Shown in pieces: positions 14,289 through 24,185 of a stretch of 32,209 nt of DNA. The notes under the pieces are model-generated. The model did not search any database. It was not told where the DNA came from and was given only the letters and a program-made list of their open reading frames with translations. Each line of letters begins with the position of its first letter. Position 1 is the first letter of the stretch. The stretch lies in contig NZ_JAURVJ010000166.1 of the NCBI RefSeq assembly GCF_030655615.1, forward strand, positions 1 through 32,209. Reading direction: 5' to 3'. Origin of the DNA: Nocardioides sp. (GTDB taxonomy: Bacteria > Actinomycetota > Actinomycetes > Propionibacteriales > Nocardioidaceae). The translations under genes were made by a program, and so were the position numbers.

Positions 14289-16187
14289 GCCGTCCTCTTC
14301 GACGACGGCGAGGACTTCTCCCGAGGCCACCTGGGCTCCGGCCTGGACGTTGATCTCGGTGACCGTGCCGGTGGTCGGCGCGCTCACGGTGTGCTGCATC
14401 TTCATGGCCTCGAGGACCAGGACCGTGTCGCCGGCCGCGACCTGCTGGCCCTGGCTCACGGCGACGCGGACGACCGTGCCGGGCATCGGTGCCAGCAGGC
14501 TGCCGCTCGCGACGGCGTCGGCCGGGTCGACGAACCTCGGCACCCGGCGCAGCGCGACGTGGCCGCCGGGCCAGTCGACGTCGTGGGCGCCGTCGGGTCC
14601 CGCGGCGACCTCGTAGGACGTCCGCACCCCGTCGACCTCGAGGGTGACGGTCGTCGGGGAGGCCGCGACCACCGTGACCCCGTCGACCCGGTAGCCGTCG
14701 CGCCCGCCCCACCACTCGACGACGACGTCGCCCTCGAACTCGACGCGCTGGGGCTGGCTGATGACGTTGCGCCAGCCGACCGGGGTGCCGCGCTGGACGG
14801 TGCGGTCGCGACGGCCGGCCTCGGCGGCGGCGAGGGCCGCGGCGACCTCGGGCCGGCCCACGGGTGCGGGTCGCTCGAGCATCTGGTCGAGGAAGGCGGT
14901 GCTGACCTCGCCGGCCAGGAACCGGTGGTCGCCGAGGATCGCGAGCAGCTGGTCGCGGTTGGTGGTGACGCCGTGGATGCGCGCGCGGCGCAGGGTGCCG
15001 GCCAGGGTGCGGGCCGCCTCCTCGCGGGTGCGGCCGTAGGCGATGACCTTGGCCAGCATCGCGTCGTAGTGGGTCGTGACGGTGGTGCCGGTGGCGAAGC
15101 CGGAGTCGACGCGCACGTCGGGCCCGGTCGGGATCTCGAAGCGCGTCAGCAGCCCGCTCTGCGGCTGGTAGTCGTGGTCGGGGTCCTCGGCGTAGAGCCG
15201 CACCTCGATCGCGTGCCCGTCGGGCTTCTCGGGGTAGTCGACGTCGGAGGTCTCGCCCTGGGCGGCGCGCAGCTGCAGCTCGACGAGGTCGGTGTGGAAG
15301 ACCATCTCGGTGACCGGGTGCTCGACCTGGAGGCGGGTGTTCATCTCGAGGAAGAAGAACCGCTCGGCCTGGTCGTCGTAGAGGAACTCGACGGTGCCCG
15401 CGCCCTGGTAGCTGATCGCCCTGGCCGCGAGGAACGCCGCGCGGTGCATGGCCTTGCGGGTGGCGCGGGTGAAGGCGCCGGGCGCCGGCGACTCCTCGAC
15501 GACCTTCTGGTGGCGCCGCTGCAGCGAGCAGTCGCGCTCGCCGAGGACGGCGATCCAGCCCTGTGCGTCGCCCCAGACCTGCACCTCCACGTGCCGTCCG
15601 CGCTCGACGTAGGTCTCGACGAAGACGGTGCCGTCGCCGAACGCCGACAGCGCCTCGGCGCGGGCGATCTCGATCTCGCCGGCGAGGTCGGCCAGGTCGC
15701 GGACGATGCGCATCCCGCGACCGCCACCGCCGGCGCTGGCCTTGACGATGAGCGGCAGGTCGGCCTCGGTCGCGGACTCGGCGTCGAGGTTGGTGAGGAC
15801 GGGTACGCCGGCCACCTCCATCAGGCGCTTGGCCTCGATCTTGGAGCCCATCGCCTCGATCGCCTCCGGCTGCGGGCCGACCCAGGTGATGCCGGCGGCC
15901 TGCACGGCGCGGGCGAAGTCGGCGTTCTCGGACAGGAAGCCGTAGCCCGGGTGGATCGCGTCGGCCCCGGTCCTGAGCGCGGCCTCGATGACGAGGTCGG
16001 CGCGCAGGTAGGTGTCGGCCGGCGCGTTGCCCGGCAGGTGGACCGCCAGGTCGGCCTCGGCGACGTAGGGCAGCTCGGCGTCGGCGTCGGAGTGGACCGC
16101 CACCGTCTCGATGCCGAGCGTGCGGCAGGTGCGGAACACCCGGCTCGCGATCTCGGCCCGGTTGGCCACCAGGAGTCTCCGGATCAT
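14283..16187 (-). CDS. Acyl-CoA carboxylase alpha subunit (biotin carboxylase + biotin carrier), AccA2/MccA-like
   Basis: A 634-residue protein that carboxylates biotin with ATP and bicarbonate and carries it to the beta subunit. The order is biotin carboxylase N-domain (MIRRLLVANRAEIASRV), ATP-grasp (KASAGGGGRGMR; ERDCSLQRRHQKVVEE; FLEMNTRLQVEHPVTE), C-terminal carboxylase domain, a linker, and a biotinyl domain with biotin-accepting Lys596 in EAMKM. Length and order fit acyl-CoA carboxylases of the 3-methylcrotonyl, geranyl and propionyl type. GGAG lies 8 nt before ATG 16187. The partner is the beta subunit encoded upstream; the 127-bp gap holds an inverted repeat pair. The stop codon lies inside repeat copy A, so the last residues may have been changed by the repeat. 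The substrate is not determined. Confidence 0.95.
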   Translation of the reverse strand: MIRRLLVANRAEIASRVFRTCRTLGIETVAVHSDADAELPYVAEADLAVHLPGNAPADTYLRADLVIEAALRTGADAIHPGYGFLSENADFARAVQAAGITWVGPQPEAIEAMGSKIEAKRLMEVAGVPVLTNLDAESATEADLPLIVKASAGGGGRGMRIVRDLADLAGEIEIARAEALSAFGDGTVFVETYVERGRHVEVQVWGDAQGWIAVLGERDCSLQRRHQKVVEESPAPGAFTRATRKAMHRAAFLAARAISYQGAGTVEFLYDDQAERFFFLEMNTRLQVEHPVTEMVFHTDLVELQLRAAQGETSDVDYPEKPDGHAIEVRLYAEDPDHDYQPQSGLLTRFEIPTGPDVRVDSGFATGTTVTTHYDAMLAKVIAYGRTREEAARTLAGTLRRARIHGVTTNRDQLLAILGDHRFLAGEVSTAFLDQMLERPAPVGRPEVAAALAAAEAGRRDRTVQRGTPVGWRNVISQPQRVEFEGDVVVEWWGGRDGYRVDGVTVVAASPTTVTLEVDGVRTSYEVAAGPDGAHDVDWPGGHVALRRVPRFVDPADAVASGSLLAPMPGTVVRVAVSQGQQVAAGDTVLVLEAMKMQHTVSAPTTGTVTEINVQAGAQVASGEVLAVVEEDGG

Positions 16188-16208
16188 CGGACTGTCTCCT
16201 GGGTCGCC

Positions 16209-16250
16209 GGGGCTTCGAGGCTCGTCGCCAGCGCTCCTCGCACCTCAGCC
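16209..16250 (+). repeat. Repeat copy B (42 bp)
   Basis: It has the same outer arms as copy A (GGGGCTTCGAGGCTCG and CTCGCACCTCAGCC) with a longer, different centre. It forms an inverted pair with copy C, 11 bp away, in the gap between the carboxylase subunit genes. Confidence 0.8.
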
Positions 16251-16261
16251 ACCGGCGCGGC

Positions 16262-16296
16262 GGCTGAGGTGCGAGCGAAGCGAGCCTCGAAGCCCC
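16262..16296 (-). repeat. Repeat copy C (35 bp, inverted)
   Basis: The exact reverse complement of copy A. With copy B it can fold a long stem (arms of about 16 and 14 bp) in the mRNA between the beta and alpha subunit genes, resembling paired REP elements. It may protect or attenuate the transcript. Confidence 0.85.
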
Positions 16297-16314
16297 GCGC
16301 CGCTGCTCGCTTGA

Positions 16315-17915
<1,601 letters not shown>

Positions 17916-17919
<4 letters not shown>

Positions 17920-18386
17920 GCCTCGAGCACCTTCTTCATCCTCTCGAGCGTGGTCCGCATGCCCCTGTCGTTGGTGCGTCCGCGCAGCGGCCCGAGGAGC
18001 AGCCAGTAGAGGCGCATGTGGAGGTCGGGCTGGAGGCGGAAGTACTCCGTGACGTCGGTCCCCGCGCCGGCGGCTGCGAGCCGGTAGCCCCAGTTGTTGA
18101 GCGTGATCGAGCCGGTGCCGACCGAGAACTCGAACAGCTCGCCCTCGACGTACTTCGTCACCGTGCACGGCGCCCAGTACGTCGGCCCGATCCCGTTGCG
18201 CTTGACGTGGCCGGCGAACGACGCGCCGACCTCGGGCCCCGTCGACCCGCGCGTCCACCTCGCCTCGAACGTCTCGGGCGAGAACTCCCCGATCCGCGTC
18301 ACGTCGCTGACCAGCGCCCACACCTCGGCGACCGGGGCCTCGATGTGGACGGTGACCTCGCTGCCGAGGGGCTTGAGGAGCCTCAC
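17916..18386 (-). CDS. SRPBCC family protein (START-like lipid/ligand-binding)
   Basis: A 156-residue protein with the polyketide cyclase/SRPBCC fold. The opening VTVHIEAPVAEVWALVSDVTRIGEFSPE is typical, and the final helix (NDRGMRTTLERMKKVLEA) closes the hydrophobic pocket. Such proteins bind hydrophobic small molecules. Placed between an acyl-CoA dehydrogenase and a carboxylase, it may bind or shuttle the pathway's acid (inference). It overlaps both neighbours by 4 bp. Confidence 0.88.
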
Positions 18387-19525
18387 GACGCGTAGCCCAG
18401 CAGCCGCGCGGCCAGGTCGGCCAGCACCTCGGTGGCCCCGCCGCCGATGGGCAGGATGCGGGCGTCGCGGTAGTGCCGCTCGACCTCGGTGCCGTGCATG
18501 TAGCCGGCGCCGCCGTGCAGCTGGACGGCCTGGTCGACGACGTGGGTGGCAGCGTCGCAGGCGGTCTGCTTGGCCAGGCAGGCCTCGGCGATGACGTTCT
18601 CGCCGTCGACGTGGCGGCGGGCGACGTCGCGGGCGTAGACCCGGGCGACCTCGACCTGGCGGCGCATCTCGACGAGCTTGTGGCGCACGACCTGGTTGGC
18701 GACCAGGGGCTTGCCGAAGGTCTCGCGCTCGCGGCAGTAGGCCGCGGTGAGCTCGAGGGCGCGGCCGGCGATGCCGTAGGCGTGGGTGGCGAGGCCGATC
18801 CGCTCGACGACGAACTGCTCGGCGATCTGGTAGAAGCCGTAGTCGACCTCGCCGACGAGGTTGGCGACCGGGACGCGGACGTCGACGTAGGACAGCTCGG
18901 CGGTGTCGGAGCAGTGCCAGCCCATCTTCCTGAGCGACCGGTCGACGGTGAAGCCGGGCGTGCCCTTCTCGACGACGAGCAGGCTGACGCCGCCGTGGCC
19001 GGGTCCGCCGGTGCGGACGGCGGTCGTGACGTAGTCGGCGCGCACGCCCGAGGTGATGAAGGTCTTGGCGCCGTTGACGACGAAGTGGTCGCCCTCGCGC
19101 ACGGCGGTCGTGCGGATGCCGGCGACGTCGGAGCCGCCGCCGGGCTCGGTCACCGCGAGCGACCCGATCAGCTCGCCGGCCAGGGTGGGTCGCACGAACC
19201 GGTCGACCAGGTCGTGGTCGCCGCTCCTCACCGCTGCGGAGACGACGTGGGGCAGGGCGATGCCGTGCGTGAACAGCCCGGCCATCAGCCCGGACGACGC
19301 CCCGGCCGAGAACATCCCCTCCTGCAGGTCGGTGGTGTCGAGCAGCGAGCCGCCCCCGCCGCCGACCTCCTCGGGGAAGCCGACACCGAGGATGCCCTGC
19401 TTGGCCGCGGCGGCGTGGAGCTCGCGCGGCATCGTGCCGTCGTCCTCCCAGCGGTCGAGGTGGGGCACGACCTCGCGGCGCGTGAACTCGGCGCCGAGGT
19501 CGAACAGGTCGGAGGTCGCAGCCAT
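18383..19525 (-). CDS. Acyl-CoA dehydrogenase, isovaleryl/citronellyl-CoA-dehydrogenase-like (FadE13-like by position)
   Basis: A 380-residue acyl-CoA dehydrogenase. VTEPGGGSDVAGI and FITSGVRADYV bind FAD, and VQLHGGAGYMHGTEVERHYRDARI is the C-terminal core. The usual MCAD Glu position is Gly (LPIGGGATEV, resembling the IGAGTSEV of isovaleryl-CoA dehydrogenase). VVERIGLATHAYG supplies the Glu used as base in isovaleryl-type enzymes. This points to a 3-methyl-branched substrate that a methylcrotonyl/geranyl-type carboxylase could then use. The chosen start ATG 19525 shares one base with the AtuA stop (TGATG); the longer reading frame extends into that gene and is not preferred. It overlaps the SRPBCC start by 4 bp. 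Confidence 0.92.
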   Translation of the reverse strand: MAATSDLFDLGAEFTRREVVPHLDRWEDDGTMPRELHAAAAKQGILGVGFPEEVGGGGGSLLDTTDLQEGMFSAGASSGLMAGLFTHGIALPHVVSAAVRSGDHDLVDRFVRPTLAGELIGSLAVTEPGGGSDVAGIRTTAVREGDHFVVNGAKTFITSGVRADYVTTAVRTGGPGHGGVSLLVVEKGTPGFTVDRSLRKMGWHCSDTAELSYVDVRVPVANLVGEVDYGFYQIAEQFVVERIGLATHAYGIAGRALELTAAYCRERETFGKPLVANQVVRHKLVEMRRQVEVARVYARDVARRHVDGENVIAEACLAKQTACDAATHVVDQAVQLHGGAGYMHGTEVERHYRDARILPIGGGATEVLADLAARLLGYAS

Positions 19526-21249
19526 CAGAGGAGTCCTTCCTGGATGTGCACGGACCGCGACCGGACCCACTCGCCGAGGCCCTTGGCCTGCGGGTCGAAA
19601 CGGGTGGAGGCGGCGACGCCCTCGCCCAGCAGACCGCGGATGAGGACGTTGACGGCGCCGAGGTTGGGCAGCAGGTAGACCTCGACCGCGTCAGGGGGGA
19701 GGTCGGCGGCCTCGGGGACCAGCTCGCGGACCTTGCGCGGCGTCACGAACTTGGCCAGCCAGGTGACGCGCTCGTCGTACTTGTCCGAGTCGTCGTGGGC
19801 GACCCAGAGCCCGAGGTTGGCGTCACCCCCCTTGTCGCCGGAGCGGGCGTGGACGAAGGTGCCGAACGCCGCGCGGCGGGTGAGCGAGTCGGCGGGGGCC
19901 GGGAAGGGTGAGGGGCGCCGGCCGAGGCCCTCCTCGACGACGGCGTAGGCCGGGGGGTCGGCGACGACCTCGCGGCGCCCGTCGGCGTGGACGACGGTGT
20001 GGGTGACGGCCGCGCGGTCGACGTACTCGGGCCGGTAGACGCCGTAGGGCGTGGGCGGTCCGGGCGGCGCGGTCATCGTGAAGCCGGGGTAGGAGCCGAG
20101 GGCGAGCTCGACGAGCGGGCCGGTGAACGCCTTGGCGACGGGTCCGGCCTCGGCGTCCTTGACGGTGACCCGGAGCAGGCAGGACGCGCCCTCCTCGGTG
20201 TCGGCGTCGGTGACGGGGAGGGCGGTGCGGGTCCAGCTGACGGTCGAGGCGGTGAGCGCGCCGTCGACCTGGGAGCGGACCCAGTCGGCCTTGGCGTCGA
20301 TGTCGAGGCCGGTGAGGACGAGCTCCATGGTGTTGCGGAAGCCGCCGAGCGTGTTGACGCAGACCTTGAGCCGCTCGGGCGGCGCCTCGCCGCGGACGCC
20401 GGTGACGGCGACGCGGTCGGGCCCGGCCTGGGCCAGGCGGATCGAGTCGAGGTGGGTGGTGACGTCGGGCCCGAGGTAGCGCGTCGTCTGGATCTCGTAG
20501 ACGAGCTGGGCGGTGACGGTGTCGACGGTGACCGCGCCGCCCGTGCCGTCGTGCTTGGTGACGACGAACGAGCCGTCGGCGGCGATCTCGGCGAGCGGGA
20601 AGCCGAGCGGACGTCCGTCGAGCGGCAGCGTCTTGAACCCCGAGAAGTTGCCGCCGGTGGCCTGGGTGCCGCACTCGAGGACGTGGCCGGCGACCACGGC
20701 GCCGGCGAGCTCGTCGTAGGACGTCGCGGTCCAGCCGTGGTGGGCGACGGCCGGTCCGACGACGAGCGAGGCGTCGGTGACGCGGCCGGTGACGACGATG
20801 TCGGCTCCGTCGCGCAGGGCCGCGGCGATGCCGAGGCCGCCGAGGTAGGCGTTGGCGGTGAGCGCGCCGTCGAAGCCCAGGGCGCGCAGGTCGTCGCCCT
20901 CGACGTGGGCGATGGCGGGGGCCAGCCCGAGGGCCGACGCCACCTCACGGAGCTTGTCGGCGAGGCCGGCGGGGTTGAGGCCGCCGGCGTTGCTGACGAT
21001 CCTGGTCCCCTTCTCGAGGGCGAGGCCGAGGCAGTCCTCGACCTGGCGGACAAAGGTGCGCGCGTAGCCGAGGCTCGGGTCCCTCATCGTGTCCTTGCCG
21101 AGGATCAGCATCGTGAGCTCGGCGAGGTAGTCGCCGGTGAGGACATCGAGGCTCTGCCCGTCGACGCCGCCCTCGAGCATCTCGCGCATCGCCGAGAGGC
21201 GGTCGCCGTAGAAGCCGGAGCAGTTGCCGACGCGGAGCGGCTCAGCCAC
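19525..21249 (-). CDS. AtuA/DUF1446 family protein (Rv0976c-like)
   Basis: A 574-residue protein of the acyclic terpene utilisation AtuA family. The N-terminal domain (~1-440) begins LRVGNCSGFYGDRLSAM, with IVSNAGGLNP and VTGRVTDASLVVGPAVAHHGW. The C-terminal domain (~470-560) contains FGTFVHARSGDKGGDANLGLWV. AtuA is required for citronellol/geraniol breakdown in Pseudomonas, but its reaction is unknown. In M. tuberculosis the homologue Rv0976c sits beside fadE13-accD2-accA2-fadE12, the same company as here. The start is GTG 21249, overlapping the TIGR03084 stop by 8 bp. A role in branched/isoprenoid acyl-CoA catabolism is inferred from context. Confidence 0.92.
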   Translation of the reverse strand: MAEPLRVGNCSGFYGDRLSAMREMLEGGVDGQSLDVLTGDYLAELTMLILGKDTMRDPSLGYARTFVRQVEDCLGLALEKGTRIVSNAGGLNPAGLADKLREVASALGLAPAIAHVEGDDLRALGFDGALTANAYLGGLGIAAALRDGADIVVTGRVTDASLVVGPAVAHHGWTATSYDELAGAVVAGHVLECGTQATGGNFSGFKTLPLDGRPLGFPLAEIAADGSFVVTKHDGTGGAVTVDTVTAQLVYEIQTTRYLGPDVTTHLDSIRLAQAGPDRVAVTGVRGEAPPERLKVCVNTLGGFRNTMELVLTGLDIDAKADWVRSQVDGALTASTVSWTRTALPVTDADTEEGASCLLRVTVKDAEAGPVAKAFTGPLVELALGSYPGFTMTAPPGPPTPYGVYRPEYVDRAAVTHTVVHADGRREVVADPPAYAVVEEGLGRRPSPFPAPADSLTRRAAFGTFVHARSGDKGGDANLGLWVAHDDSDKYDERVTWLAKFVTPRKVRELVPEAADLPPDAVEVYLLPNLGAVNVLIRGLLGEGVAASTRFDPQAKGLGEWVRSRSVHIQEGLL

Positions 21250-22051
21250 GACCGACCGCCTCGCGGCCGGGGCCGGCGGGACCGGCGAAGGACTGCGCGA
21301 CGTCGAGCCACGCGTCGGCGCCAGGTCCGGTCGCGACCAGGTCGGTGTCGGCGCGGTGGACCCGCTGGGTCACGAGCTGGCAGAAGTCGAGGGCGCTGCC
21401 GGTGACCGACTCGGGCGCGTCCTCGGAACCCCACGCCCAGGTCGCGCCACTGGGCGCGGTGAGGACGACGCGGACCTCTGCGGTGGGTACGTCGAGGCCG
21501 CGGTTGACGAAGGAGTAGCCGCGGGTGCGGACGCCGATGTGGGCGACGTGGCGGATGCGGTCGGTCTGCTCGACCTCGAGGCCCAGGGCGGCGTGGACGT
21601 CGAGGGCGTGGGCCCAGGTCTCCATGAACCGCGCCGTCACCATCGACGGCGGCGCCATCGGCGGCCCGAACCAGGGCATCCTCTCGCCCGCGGGGACCGC
21701 CCGCAGCGCCTCGGCGAGGGCGAGCCGGCCGGCGTCCCAGCGGGCGAGGAGGTCTGCGGGAGCGAGGGTCGCGAGCTCGTGCGCGCCGGTGTCGACGAAG
21801 CCGGTGGGGTCGGCCATCCCGGCGATGACCAGGGTGTCCCAGGGCTCCGGGTCGAGGTGGGTGCGGGCGGCGGCGGTCGCCGCCTCGTCGGTCCAGGCCA
21901 GGTGGGCGACCTGGGTGGCGACGGTCCAGCCCGCGGCCGGGGTCTCGGTGGCCCAGCCGCCGTCGGCGCCCGGGCCGAGGTCGGCGACGACAGCGCGCAG
22001 TCGGTCGCCCTCGGCGGTGAGGTCGGTGAGCAGGTCGTCGAGCAGCGTCAT
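21242..22051 (-). CDS. TIGR03084 family DinB-like metal-binding protein
   Basis: A 269-residue protein of the actinobacterial TIGR03084 family, related to mycothiol-dependent maleylpyruvate isomerases (DinB/MDMPI helical bundle). The motif VATQVAHLAWTDEAA gives the first metal-binding His; METWAHALDVHAALG gives the other two (HxxxH). VTQRVHRADTDLVATGP is the usual C-terminal family signature. It may be a thiol-dependent isomerase or detoxifying enzyme acting in the same pathway as AtuA. The start ATG 22051 overlaps the TetR stop by ATGA; an upstream in-frame start would lie inside the regulator gene. Confidence 0.85.
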   Translation of the reverse strand: MTLLDDLLTDLTAEGDRLRAVVADLGPGADGGWATETPAAGWTVATQVAHLAWTDEAATAAARTHLDPEPWDTLVIAGMADPTGFVDTGAHELATLAPADLLARWDAGRLALAEALRAVPAGERMPWFGPPMAPPSMVTARFMETWAHALDVHAALGLEVEQTDRIRHVAHIGVRTRGYSFVNRGLDVPTAEVRVVLTAPSGATWAWGSEDAPESVTGSALDFCQLVTQRVHRADTDLVATGPGADAWLDVAQSFAGPAGPGREAVGRG

Positions 22052-22677
22052 GCGCTCGCTCCCTTCAGGTGGGTGTCGAGCACGAGGGCCCACTGGTCGA
22101 GGATGCGCTCGCGCCGCCTGGCGTCGTCGGTGATCGTGGTGGCCAGCCCGAGGCCGCGGACCAGGTCGAGGGTGCCCTGCACGAGCTCGCGCACCCCGGG
22201 CTGCGCCTCGTCAGCGCCGAGCGCGTCGACGACCAGGCGGTGCGCCTCGCGTCCCACGCGCTGCTCGAGCGGCGCGACGGCGGCCAGCAGGGTCTCGTCG
22301 GTGCGGGCGGCCACCCACAGCTCGAGCGCGGCGAAGAACACCGGCGAGGCGAAGTGGTCGCCGAGCATCTGCAGCACCGCCCGGGTACGCCGCGCGCCGG
22401 TCGGCAGCGCCGCCGCGGCCGCCGCGAGCTCGGCCCCGCGGACCACGGTGAGGTGCTCGACCGCGGCCAGCACCAGGTCGTTCTTGCTGGGGAAGTGGTG
22501 CAGCTGGGCCCCGCGACTGACCCCGGCGCGCTCGGAGACCAGCGTGGTCGACGTACCGGTGAACCCGCGCTCGACCAGGCACTCCACGGTCGCCTCGAGC
22601 AGCCGCGCCCGCATCACCCGGGTCCGCTCCTCCTGCGGCACCCGGCCGACGGAGGGCTGCGTCGAGGCGGTCGTCAC
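22048..22677 (-). CDS. TetR family transcriptional regulator of the operon
   Basis: A 209-residue TetR-type repressor. The N-terminal DNA-binding domain contains LLEATVECLVERGFTGTSTTLVSERAGVSRG as its helix-turn-helix, then QLHHFPSKNDLV. The C-terminal domain is a ligand-binding helical bundle. It is the first gene of the operon and very likely autoregulates it in response to an acyl-CoA. The start is GTG 22677, consistent with a leaderless transcript. A short palindrome overlaps the -35 of its own promoter. Confidence 0.92.
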   Translation of the reverse strand: MTTASTQPSVGRVPQEERTRVMRARLLEATVECLVERGFTGTSTTLVSERAGVSRGAQLHHFPSKNDLVLAAVEHLTVVRGAELAAAAAALPTGARRTRAVLQMLGDHFASPVFFAALELWVAARTDETLLAAVAPLEQRVGREAHRLVVDALGADEAQPGVRELVQGTLDLVRGLGLATTITDDARRRERILDQWALVLDTHLKGASA

Positions 22678-22684
22678 ACCCCCG

Positions 22685-22714
22685 ACCCTGCCCGAGACGC
22701 CAACAAACAGTCAA
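22685..22714 (-). promoter_or_regulatory. Promoter of the TetR-to-dehydrogenase operon
   Basis: On the minus strand TTGACT (22714-22709, -35) is followed after 18 bp by CAGGGT (22690-22685, -10), then 7 nt to GTG 22677. It is the best -35/-10 pair in the window and indicates a leaderless message. Confidence 0.6.
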
Positions 22715-22722
22715 GCCTGACT
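22709..22722. promoter_or_regulatory. Candidate TetR operator (AGTCA-N4-TGACT)
   Basis: A 14-bp inverted repeat, AGTCA AGCC TGACT on the plus strand, 31 bp from the regulator start codon. It covers the -35 hexamer, so binding would block RNA polymerase. It is the most AT-rich patch in this region (22701-22730). Confidence 0.5.
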
Positions 22723-23628
22723 TTAACTTGGCAGGGTCGTCGCGGGGGTCGGACCCGGCAGTCGCTCGGCGAGGCCGGCGGGCCCGACCATCATCAGGTC
22801 GAACTCGATGGCGCGGAGGGTGTCGCGGTCGCGGTTGACCGGGAACATGCCGGTGGTCTCGAAGCCGGCGGACTCGTAGAGCGCGAGCTGGTCGATGAAG
22901 CGGGGCATGCCGTCGTAGATCGGGACCATCGCCACCTCGGACTGCAGGCCGTAGAGCTGCCCGACCCGGTCGCCCGCGCCGCGGAAGGTCTCGACGTCGA
23001 AGCCCTGGGTGTCCATCTTGAGGAACGGGCGCGGCGTGTCGAGGCCGGCCAGCACCTCGTCCCACACGTCGGCGAGGCGGCGGATGGTGATCTCGCGGGT
23101 GGTGGTCTGGTCGAGCGAGTCGTTCCACTGCCTGCCGAACTCGCTGGCGGGCAGCAGCGAGCTGAGTGTGCCCGGCGACCAGTTGATCTCGGCGGTGCCG
23201 TCCTCGTCACCGAGCGCGCAGGGCACGACGTGCCAGTCGGGGTCGTCGGCGGCGGCCTGCTCGAGCACCTCGACCAGGTCGGGCACGGGTTCGAAGGAGA
23301 CGATCCGGCCCCGGTAGCCCATCCGCCGGGCGTGCTTGGCGAACTGGCCGATGTTGGCGCCCACGTCGAGGACGACGTCGACGCGGAGCTCGCGCAGCAG
23401 CCAGGCCGTGTGCTGGGCGGCCAGGAAGCTCGCGACCCCGCGCTCGAAGCGGCCCTGCCGGCGCCGGGCCAGGCCGGGCTCGAACACGATGGTGGCGAGC
23501 TGCTCGGGCGGGCCGAGACGGCGCACGCGGCGGCGTACGCCGTCACGCACGAAGAGCCAGCTGTCGTCGTCGACCCGGCGACGCTCGTAGCCGGGGATCT
23601 CGGGGTCTCCGCTGGGCTGGGGCGACAT
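22723..23628 (-). CDS. FkbM family methyltransferase
   Basis: A 301-residue SAM-dependent methyltransferase. The SAM loop is VVLDVGANIGQFAKHA, followed by VSFEPVPDLVEVLEQAA. The FkbM signature FLKMDTQGFDVETFRGA lies around residue 205. FkbM enzymes O-methylate hydroxyl groups of sugars or polyketides; the acceptor here is unknown. There are no glycosyltransferases nearby to suggest a glycan pathway. The start is ATG 23628; GTG 23637 three codons upstream is an equally possible start, 9 bp after the DoxX stop. Co-transcription with the DoxX gene is likely. Confidence 0.88.
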   Translation of the reverse strand: MSPQPSGDPEIPGYERRRVDDDSWLFVRDGVRRRVRRLGPPEQLATIVFEPGLARRRQGRFERGVASFLAAQHTAWLLRELRVDVVLDVGANIGQFAKHARRMGYRGRIVSFEPVPDLVEVLEQAAADDPDWHVVPCALGDEDGTAEINWSPGTLSSLLPASEFGRQWNDSLDQTTTREITIRRLADVWDEVLAGLDTPRPFLKMDTQGFDVETFRGAGDRVGQLYGLQSEVAMVPIYDGMPRFIDQLALYESAGFETTGMFPVNRDRDTLRAIEFDLMMVGPAGLAERLPGPTPATTLPS

Positions 23629-23646
23629 GGTGGACACCGTAGGTGG

Positions 23647-24072
23647 TCAGGCCTCCGCGCGGTGCCGCCAGGCCGCCCATCGCGACCAGGCCGACCGGGC
23701 GTCGGTGCACCACAGCGCCCAGACCACCAGCAGCGGCTGGAAGAACAGCCGCACCACCCGGCTCGTCGTGCTGTCGAGGCCGAACGACGACGACCCGTGG
23801 ACCGCCTGCCACACGTTGCCCGGGAACACGGCGACGAAGAAGACCGCGACCACCAGGCCGAGCACGGCGAGCCGTCGCCCGCGCAGCACCAGCAGCGCGA
23901 CACCGAGCGCCAGCTCGACGACACCCGAGACGATGACGATCTCCTCGCGCAGCGGCAGGAACGTCGGCACCTGCCCCAGGAACTCGTCGGTGCTGCGGAA
24001 GTGCGCCACCCCCGCGACCAGGAGCGCACCGGCGAGCAGCACCCGACCCACGACCCGCAGCGTCCTGTCCAC
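23647..24072 (-). CDS. DoxX-like small membrane protein
   Basis: A 141-residue protein with four hydrophobic segments (LLAGALLVAGVAHF; IVIVSGVVELALGVALLVL; LAVLGLVVAVFFVAVFPGNVW; LFFQPLLVVWALW), the arrangement of the DoxX/DoxD-like family. The motif VSGVVELALGVALL fits. The biochemical role is unknown; some relatives take part in redox stress at the membrane. The start is GTG 24072, preceded by TAGGTT and 7 nt (leaderless type). It is followed closely by the FkbM methyltransferase gene. Confidence 0.82.
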   Translation of the reverse strand: MDRTLRVVGRVLLAGALLVAGVAHFRSTDEFLGQVPTFLPLREEIVIVSGVVELALGVALLVLRGRRLAVLGLVVAVFFVAVFPGNVWQAVHGSSSFGLDSTTSRVVRLFFQPLLVVWALWCTDARSAWSRWAAWRHRAEA

Positions 24073-24079
24073 CCGTCCG

Positions 24080-24085
24080 AACCTA
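24080..24085 (-). promoter_or_regulatory. Candidate -10 element (TAGGTT) for the DoxX-like gene
   Basis: On the minus strand TAGGTT is followed by 7 nt and GTG 24072. It is a good TAnnnT match with leaderless spacing. Confidence 0.5.
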
Positions 24086-24106
24086 CGGCCCCACCCACCC
24101 GTCCCC

Positions 24107-24177
24107 GCGAGTCGGCGCAGAGTTGAAGTCAGATGGGGCCGAGTCGGCGCAGAGACTCAGCCGTTGCGCCGACTCGC
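24107..24177. repeat. Three-copy intergenic repeat with a 12-bp hairpin
   Basis: CGAGTCGGCGCAGAG occurs directly at 24108-24122 and 24140-24154, and its core inverted as TGCGCCGACTCG at 24165-24176. The second and third copies form a perfect 12-bp stem (24140-24151 with 24165-24176, 13-nt loop). The first copy could pair with the third instead. It lies just past the histidine phosphatase stop, so it may act as that operon's terminator. Confidence 0.7.
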
Positions 24178-24185
24178 CGGGGGGT

